DNA from: JBDTCS01 sp039923455
GTDB taxonomy: Bacteria; Bacteroidota; Ignavibacteria; Palsa-1295
NCBI GenBank assembly: GCA_039923455.1
Contig: JBDTCS010000173.1
Location: forward strand, 1 to 5,121
Length of the DNA: 5,121 bases
Direction of reading: 5' to 3'
A program made the translations under genes and the position numbers. Positions 1-3,667 of this stretch are shown here, one piece after another (position 1 is the stretch's first letter; every line of letters starts with the position of its first letter). The notes under the pieces were generated by a model. It had not been told where the DNA came from, searched no databases, and saw only the letters and a program-made list of their open reading frames with translations.

Positions 1-160
1 ATCCGTATTTTTCCATATATTTAACAATCGCCACGAAACGAACAACGCGATGCATATCGGGAGGCGAATAAATCAGATTGGAAGAGAGACTTTATTTGTC
101 GTACTTGGCCGCGCACGGGAGTTTGAGGCGCAAGGTTAGGATATTGTTCATCTTGTGTTA
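1..160 (+). pseudogene. Decayed 5' fragment of the PLP aminotransferase gene, with its promoter and leader
   Basis: This stretch aligns without gaps to 2339-2498, the promoter, leader and first 37 codons of the intact aminotransferase, with 139 of 160 bases identical by my count. The equivalent start codon is ATG at 50-52. Its frame reads M-H-I-G-R-R-I-N-Q-I and then hits TAG at 137-139, where the intact gene has AAG (Lys30). In the 111 coding positions I count 16 differences: 6 silent, 9 amino-acid changes and 1 stop, the mix expected of unconstrained drift. The -7 box has lost its final G (TATTTTTC at 6-13 against TATTTTTG), and the purine-rich Shine-Dalgarno region is altered (GGAAAG to GAAACG). 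Similarity stops abruptly near 160, so the body of the gene is missing. The repeat may extend left of the window. It is very likely non-functional and marks a duplication or insertion event. Confidence 0.88.
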
Positions 161-166
161 ATGTCC

Positions 167-191
167 TACTCCGATAGTTTGTATCGGAGTA
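167..191. repeat. Perfect 10-bp inverted repeat (hairpin)
   Basis: Positions 167-176 (TACTCCGATA) and 182-191 (TATCGGAGTA) are perfectly complementary around a 5-nt loop, GTTTG. The hairpin begins 7 bases after similarity to the aminotransferase ends. There is no T-run on either side, so a standard intrinsic terminator is not supported. It lies downstream of the minus-strand operon and of the pseudogene, so it could form at a transcript end from either direction, or it could be a remnant of a mobile-element end. Confidence 0.75.
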
Positions 192-197
192 CATCAT

Positions 198-259
198 GTT
201 GCTCCTGCATCGGGAGGTTTCGTAGCACTTCCTAAATCACGGTGGTAATCAGGAGCAAC
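198..259. repeat. Perfect 10-bp inverted repeat enclosing a 42-nt interior
   Basis: GTTGCTCCTG at 198-207 is perfectly complementary to CAGGAGCAAC at 250-259. Inside, 212-217 can pair with 228-233 (6 bp, two of them G-T wobbles) around a 10-nt loop, leaving 234-249 unpaired. The fold would be a closing stem with one internal hairpin, next to the separate hairpin at 167-191. No flanking target-site duplication is visible, which argues against a simple miniature transposon. It could be a structured RNA, a repetitive extragenic element or an element end; I do not recognise the family. Confidence 0.6.
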
Positions 260-305
260 GAAAAGCATGAAAAATGTCTCATAATCAATATGGTAAAGTA
301 GTGGG

Positions 306-334
306 ACGGTGAAGTTCCGGCGTCGTAGCACCGT
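306..334. repeat. Weak 6-bp inverted repeat downstream of the minus-strand operon
   Basis: ACGGTG at 306-311 is complementary to CACCGT at 329-334, with a 17-nt loop. It lies about 26 bases beyond the stop of the minus-strand operon, where a terminator would be expected, but no U-tract follows on that strand. An 8-bp palindrome, GTTCGAAC at 338-345, sits between it and the gene. The stem is short enough to be chance. Confidence 0.25.
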
Positions 335-359
335 ATTGTTCGAACGTTTTAACTCAAAT

Positions 360-1685
360 CTATTTAAGTGTTTTCAAAATATAGAGTTGGTAACCTGCGA
401 TGTAGCCTCTTGGCTCAGTCGAAATCGCACCGCTTCCGAAGACGATCATGTTGTCGTCAGGTGACCACTGTGGGAGTACTGAGACTGACGGGCCATGCGT
501 ATCGGGTTCGGTATTGAGTACACGTTTGGAAAGAGTTGTTCTGTCAATTACTCCAATCTCCGCAGGGCCTGAGACAGCGCCTCCTGAAAATGCACCGGTC
601 GGATAATTGCCGTATAGGATACTTCTGCCGTCGTGACTGTATCGGAGCCACAATAGTGGGAGCCGTTTTGCAGTGTCGAAACTCACACCCAGAGTATCCA
701 AAATTTGCGAGCTCAGGTTGAATTCAACGGAGTAGGGTAGTCGATTGCTACCAACGGAAGGAATGAGAAGTCTGCTTCCATCTGGACTGATATCGAATCC
801 GTTGATGGTCTCATTTGGACCAAGCTCAGAAATGAAGCGCATCAACCTCGTTCTATGGTGGTTGGAACGTTCGAGCAAATAATATCCTGCATCGAGAGGC
901 GTTTTGTTTGAATCGGAGTAACTTCCGTACGAGTAGTAAATAATATTGTTACTCCCCGGAATATAGACGGCACTTGAAATATTTCCCACGCTATCCAAGA
1001 TCTCACGTTCTCCGGTTTTCAAGTTGCGCTCTATTAGCAAGCCGATCGACACGGCTGTAGACAACGAATGGACGGTAAGGAGCCGATCTCCGCTTGTGTT
1101 GATTGCGAGATCGAGAACGTTCTCGAATGGAAGAAAGAGGGAATCCCCCTTCGACGAATATGAACTATCAATCCTAAAGAACCCAACAGGCCAAGAGGCG
1201 TAAATTCTATCTCCGTACCACACAGAACTTTGAAAGTCTCCAAACTCACTATCGACGAGATCTGGATCTTTGAACTTCGTAGGAAGTGCAACAAGGTTGA
1301 GGTTTTTTGAATATCTCAAAAACTGTATACTATCTAATGGATTGCCGAACCCTAACGGATTGTTGCGCGGGCCCACGAGTGGGAAAGTATCAAACGAAGA
1401 CGAGACCAATGATTCGACACCTTTTACGTTTCGTGCAAAATGTACATCGCCTATAAGTTTGGTAAGCCTTTCCTGGTCGCCGCCCGCGATGTAGTGGGAG
1501 AATCGATATATGTGCATCACGGAATACTCGGGTGGTGAAAGAGGAGTGAAGCTAAGATTGCTAATGCTATCAACATTAAGAGTTCGCATGCTTCCGTCTT
1601 TCAATAAGATATGCATGCTGATTTCTTGAGCGTGTAAACTGCAAGCGAAGATTGATAGGAAGAGTATGATGATGAAGGATTTCAT
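360..1685 (-). CDS. Secreted beta-propeller-like protein (PD40/TolB-type repeats) with a short N-terminal beta module
   Basis: This is a 441-residue exported protein of unknown function. Residues 1-19 form a signal peptide (Lys2, hydrophobic run 4-14, likely cleavage after Ala19); F-A-C at 13-15 only poorly resembles a lipobox. Residues 24-46 carry a short beta module (L-K-D-G-S at 28-32, S-I-x-x-L-S-F at 40-46) also found in the partner gene upstream. The rest has several PD40/WD40-like strands, at about 196-205, 241-251, 299-309 (I-S-P-D-G-S-R-L-L), 349-359 (Y-S-H-D-G-R-S-I-L) and 407-417 (W-S-P-D-D-N-M-I-V-F), as in TolB-type propellers. No catalytic motif, membrane anchor or T9SS sorting domain is seen. 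I chose the ATG at 1685-1683 over an in-frame TTG two codons upstream: it lies 2 nt after the partner's TGA, with AAGG (plus strand 1694-1697) 8 nt before it. Translation is probably coupled. A binding or scaffold role outside the inner membrane is inference. Confidence 0.85.
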   Translation of the reverse strand: MKSFIIILFLSIFACSLHAQEISMHILLKDGSMRTLNVDSISNLSFTPLSPPEYSVMHIYRFSHYIAGGDQERLTKLIGDVHFARNVKGVESLVSSSFDTFPLVGPRNNPLGFGNPLDSIQFLRYSKNLNLVALPTKFKDPDLVDSEFGDFQSSVWYGDRIYASWPVGFFRIDSSYSSKGDSLFLPFENVLDLAINTSGDRLLTVHSLSTAVSIGLLIERNLKTGEREILDSVGNISSAVYIPGSNNIIYYSYGSYSDSNKTPLDAGYYLLERSNHHRTRLMRFISELGPNETINGFDISPDGSRLLIPSVGSNRLPYSVEFNLSSQILDTLGVSFDTAKRLPLLWLRYSHDGRSILYGNYPTGAFSGGAVSGPAEIGVIDRTTLSKRVLNTEPDTHGPSVSVLPQWSPDDNMIVFGSGAISTEPRGYIAGYQLYILKTLK

Positions 1686-1687
1686 AC

Positions 1688-2143
1688 TCAATGCCTTGCG
1701 ATAATAAGTTTTCCTTCTCGCACCTCGTTGCCAAGAATTATGCGGTAAAAGTAGATGCCACTTGGAGCATTCATGCCTGATTCATTGTGCCCATCCCAAG
1801 TAAGGGTGTTCTGTCCCGTTTCACTCGTCTTGGCATGTAATTGATTGGCGCGCATGTCATAAATATTAACAGTCACAGGACCGGGGGCACGCGTGTCAAA
1901 TTCGATCTTGGTGCTGGTGACGGCTGGATTCGGAAAGTTCTGCGCGTAGGAGAGGCGATTTGGATTTGTTGGAGATTCTGCAACACCAGCTTTGACTGAA
2001 TCGAAAGTAACGACCCGAATATCGGAAAGTGCAATTGCAACGACGGTGCCATTCTTTAATTTTACAAGAAGACTGTCGTTAGTTTGTGCTTCCGCTTTTG
2101 GCAAAAGCGTTAGAAGGAAGAAGACAAAGAGGATTGTTCTCAT
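1688..2143 (-). CDS. Small secreted protein consisting mainly of a T9SS type A sorting domain
   Basis: This 151-residue protein has a signal peptide (residues 1-19, A-E-A before Gln20), a short beta module at 25-47 (L-K-N-G-T, then S-D-I-x-x-V-T-F), a linker, and a C-terminal domain at about 64-150. That domain has the hallmarks of the type IX secretion type A sorting signal with a FlgD-like Ig fold: Q-N-F-P-N-P at 68-73, T-K-I-E-F at 78-82, N-I-Y-D-M-R at 93-98, T-W-D-G at 115-118, S-G-I-Y-F-Y-R at 128-134 and a basic terminal strand ending near Arg150. In the family this domain directs cargo through the outer membrane. Here almost no cargo separates signal peptide and sorting domain, which is unusual. 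The gene is first in a two-gene operon with the beta-propeller gene. No clear Shine-Dalgarno precedes the ATG, as is common in Bacteroidota. Its function is unknown; a small surface protein or an adaptor for its partner is speculation. Confidence 0.9.
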   Translation of the reverse strand: MRTILFVFFLLTLLPKAEAQTNDSLLVKLKNGTVVAIALSDIRVVTFDSVKAGVAESPTNPNRLSYAQNFPNPAVTSTKIEFDTRAPGPVTVNIYDMRANQLHAKTSETGQNTLTWDGHNESGMNAPSGIYFYRIILGNEVREGKLIIARH

Positions 2144-2317
2144 TACATTAAGACTGAACTAACCTTAACCACTACCTAAATATACGAAGCAACTTGATTT
2201 ATAGTTTTGTTATGACGAATTACGCGCAATTTTGAGCAACGAAAAGTTTTGAGGTACTGCTCCGATTTTGGATTCCATTATTCATCCTAACCCGGTCGGC
2301 CAAAGTTCGTTGCACTA

Positions 2318-2351
2318 TTGACGTCCTGACCTCAATATATCCGTATTTTTG
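2318..2351 (+). promoter_or_regulatory. Bacteroidota-type promoter (-33/-7) of the aminotransferase gene
   Basis: TATTTTTG at 2344-2351 matches the Bacteroidota primary-sigma -7 consensus TAnnTTTG exactly. A TTG at 2318-2320, within TTGACG, lies 23 bp upstream and could be the -33 element; that spacing is at the long end of the known range. Transcription would begin near 2357-2358 and give a leader of about 30 nt before the ATG at 2388. The same box is mutated in the dead copy at 6-13. Confidence 0.6.
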
Positions 2352-2498
2352 CATAAATTTAACAATCGCCACGGAAAGAACAACACGATGCATATCGCGA
2401 AGCGTATAAATCAGCTTGGAACAGAGACTTCATTTGTCGTACTTGCCCGCGCTCGGGAGCTTGAGGCTCAGGGGAAGGATATTGTTCATCTCGAGATA
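2339..2498 (+). repeat. Intact copy of the ~160-bp direct repeat (partner of 1-160)
   Basis: This segment spans the -7 box, the leader and codons 1-37 of the aminotransferase gene. It is the functional member of an imperfect direct repeat with 1-160, in the same orientation and about 87% identical. The left copy starts at the first base of the window, so the true length of the repeat cannot be read here. The two copies bracket 2178 bp that include both minus-strand secreted-protein genes. Confidence 0.88.
2373..2378 (+). promoter_or_regulatory. Shine-Dalgarno sequence deciding the aminotransferase start
   Basis: GGAAAG lies 9 nt before the ATG at 2388-2390. It supports this ATG over an in-frame TTG at 2349, which overlaps the -7 box and would lie upstream of the predicted transcript start. 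Confidence 0.6.
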
Positions 2499-3545
2499 GG
2501 TGAGCCCGATTTCGATACGGCCCCGAATATCATACAGGCGGCGAAGGACGCTCTGGATGCCGGATTCACGCATTATGGTCCAGCACCGGGCTTGCCGGAG
2601 TTTCGCAAAACGATTGCGAAGGTCGAAGGTGATCGACGCGGTCTGGAGTTTTCGCCTGATCAGGTTGTCGTGACTCCAGGTGCGAAGCCGATCATGTATT
2701 ATGCCATTATGGCGGTGGTCGATCCGGGTGATGAGGTGATCTATCCGAATCCGGGTTTCCCAATCTACGAAAGCGCGATCGAACTCGCAGGTGGAATTCC
2801 GATACCGCTTCCGCTGAAAGAAGAGAAAGGCTTTAGCTTCGACGTCGAGGATTTGCGCAAACTCGTGACTCCGAAGACGCGAATGATCATTATTAACTCA
2901 CCACAGAATCCAACAGGCGGAATTCTGACTGAGGCTGATCTGAAAGGTATTGCCGAGATTGCGGTGAAACATGATATCATCGTGCTTGCCGACGAGATCT
3001 ATGGTCGCATCGTCTATGATGGTTTTACGAATCACACGATCGCGTCGCAGCCCGGAATGGCAGAGCGGACGATTATTCTGGATGGATTCTCGAAGACCTA
3101 CGCGATGACGGGTTGGCGTTTAGGGTATGGCATTATGCCGGTCGAGCTTGCAGGGATCGTTGCGAAGTTGCAGACAAATGTTGCAAGCTGCACGGCGAGC
3201 TTTATTCAGATGGCGGGTAACGAAGCGCTTCTTGGTCCGCAGAAATGGGTGGATGATGTTGTCGAGGAGTTTCGAAAGCGTCGCGATCTGATCGTTGATG
3301 GAATGAATTCGCTTCCTGGATTCAAATGCCACAAGCCGCTCGGTGCATTCTATGTGTTTCCGAATATTCGCGCGACGGGGATTGACTCGAAAGAGCTTGC
3401 GAACAAGATTCTCTATGAAGGCGGTGTGGCATGTTTGAGTGGCACGTCGTTCGGTGCGTATGGTGATGGGTATCTGAGATTCTCGTATGCGAACTCGATC
3501 GAGAATATCGAGAAGGGCATCGATCGCATTCGCAAGATACTCTAA
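2388..3545 (+). CDS. Pyridoxal-phosphate-dependent class I/II aminotransferase, aspartate aminotransferase-like
   Basis: This is a complete 385-residue cytoplasmic transaminase, of normal length for the I-gamma branch of fold-type I enzymes. Visible motifs in order: I-G-E-P-D-F at 37-42, H-Y-G-P-A-P-G at 62-68, P-G-A-K at 97-100, Y-P-N-P-G-F-P-I-Y at 119-127, S-P-Q-N-P-T-G at 171-177 (Asn174 near the PLP O3'), A-D-E-I-Y at 201-205 (Asp202 pairs with the PLP ring nitrogen, Tyr205), F-S-K-T-Y-A-M-T-G-W-R at 234-244 (Lys236 the Schiff-base lysine, Arg244 a phosphate ligand) and L-R-F-S-Y at 363-367 (Arg364 binds the substrate alpha-carboxylate). Phe124 stands where classical aspartate enzymes have a ring-stacking Trp. 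Lys100 occupies the place where, as I recall, Thermus-type aspartate enzymes bind the side-chain carboxylate. Aspartate/2-oxoglutarate is therefore likely but other amino acids are possible. It appears to be transcribed alone from its own promoter. The first 37 codons are duplicated at 50-160. Confidence 0.93.
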   Translation: MHIAKRINQLGTETSFVVLARARELEAQGKDIVHLEIGEPDFDTAPNIIQAAKDALDAGFTHYGPAPGLPEFRKTIAKVEGDRRGLEFSPDQVVVTPGAKPIMYYAIMAVVDPGDEVIYPNPGFPIYESAIELAGGIPIPLPLKEEKGFSFDVEDLRKLVTPKTRMIIINSPQNPTGGILTEADLKGIAEIAVKHDIIVLADEIYGRIVYDGFTNHTIASQPGMAERTIILDGFSKTYAMTGWRLGYGIMPVELAGIVAKLQTNVASCTASFIQMAGNEALLGPQKWVDDVVEEFRKRRDLIVDGMNSLPGFKCHKPLGAFYVFPNIRATGIDSKELANKILYEGGVACLSGTSFGAYGDGYLRFSYANSIENIEKGIDRIRKIL

Positions 3546-3580
3546 CGTTGCTCCAAACGTAGATCGAGGTTGTGTGGTGG

Positions 3581-3607
3581 GCGCCTGATACACTAGTTAT
3601 CGGGTGC
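3581..3607 (+). terminator. Stem-loop downstream of the aminotransferase gene, possible weak terminator
   Basis: GCGCCTGATA at 3581-3590 pairs along its whole length with TATCGGGTGC at 3598-3607 (10 bp including two G-T wobbles) around a 7-nt loop, CACTAGT. It starts 36 nt after the aminotransferase stop and ends 60 nt before the next start codon. Only TCTT follows, so it lacks a proper U-tract. It may stop transcription inefficiently, protect the 3' end, or sit in the leader of the peptidase gene. Confidence 0.4.
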
Positions 3608-3616
3608 TCTTGAAAT

Positions 3617-3646
3617 TCCTGTAGATAGAAATCCTGATAGATAGAA
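3617..3646 (+). repeat. Short tandem repeat before the peptidase gene
   Basis: TCCTGTAGATAGAA at 3617-3630 is followed one base later by TCCTGATAGATAGAA at 3632-3646; the two units differ by one inserted A. They end 21 bases before the peptidase ATG, in the expected 5' untranslated region. This could be a slippage product or a doubled binding site; nothing in the sequence decides between them. Confidence 0.5.
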
Positions 3647-3654
3647 TTCACTCT

Positions 3655-3660
3655 AGGAAA
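3655..3660 (+). promoter_or_regulatory. Shine-Dalgarno sequence of the M1 peptidase gene
   Basis: AGGAAA lies 7 nt before the ATG at 3668-3670 and supports that start, as does the well-formed signal peptide that begins there. Confidence 0.6.
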
Positions 3661-3667
3661 AAAACGC

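Larger units (their letters stand above)
2144..2387. promoter_or_regulatory. Divergent intergenic region between the secreted-protein operon and the aminotransferase gene
   Basis: This 244-bp spacer carries the 5' regions of two divergent transcription units. Its right end (from 2339) is the part duplicated at 1-49. GAGCAACGAAAAG at 2234-2246 recurs exactly at 253-265. TCGTTGCAC at 2307-2315 resembles TCGTAGCAC, which occurs at 220-228 and 323-331. The aminotransferase promoter is listed separately. For the minus-strand operon the best -7 candidate is TATATTTA on the minus strand (plus 2177-2184), one base off TAnnTTTG and with no convincing -33 partner. No tRNA, small RNA gene or riboswitch is recognised here. 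Confidence 0.6.

Noticed and set aside
201..256. tRNA-like fold (7-bp closing stem GCTCCTG/CAGGAGC)
   Set aside because: The enclosed length is only 56 nt, with no T-loop (TTCRA), no anticodon arm of the right size and no CCA-side geometry.
198..259. Integron attC site or miniature transposon
   Set aside because: The terminal bases run GTTG...CAAC, the opposite polarity to attC core sites (AAC inward, GTT right), and there is no target-site duplication or neighbouring integrase.
161..350. Possible continuation of the aminotransferase pseudogene beyond 160
   Set aside because: With freely placed gaps, short matches to the gene body can be found, but similar quality matches to the 2234-2345 spacer also appear. 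After ungapped 87% identity the drop is abrupt, so I cannot tell this from chance by eye.
356..1500. Plus-strand open frames within the propeller-like gene (for example 536-721 and 1270-1494)
   Set aside because: They are short, lack ribosome-binding sites and recognisable domains, and lie opposite a coherent secreted-protein gene.
1686..1691. TTG start two codons upstream for the propeller-like protein
   Set aside because: The ATG at 1685 has better spacing from AAGG and begins a cleaner signal peptide; the TTG overlaps the stop codon of the gene before it.
2177..2184. TATATTTA on the minus strand as promoter of the secreted-protein operon
   Set aside because: It is one base off the TAnnTTTG consensus and has no TTG at a suitable upstream distance, so it is noted only as a weak candidate within the intergenic entry.
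3120..3593. Long open frame on the minus strand opposite the end of the aminotransferase gene
   Set aside because: Its translation is rich in Arg, Thr and Cys with no domain pattern, and it is fully antisense to a well-supported gene. The same holds for the open frames opposite the M1 peptidase.
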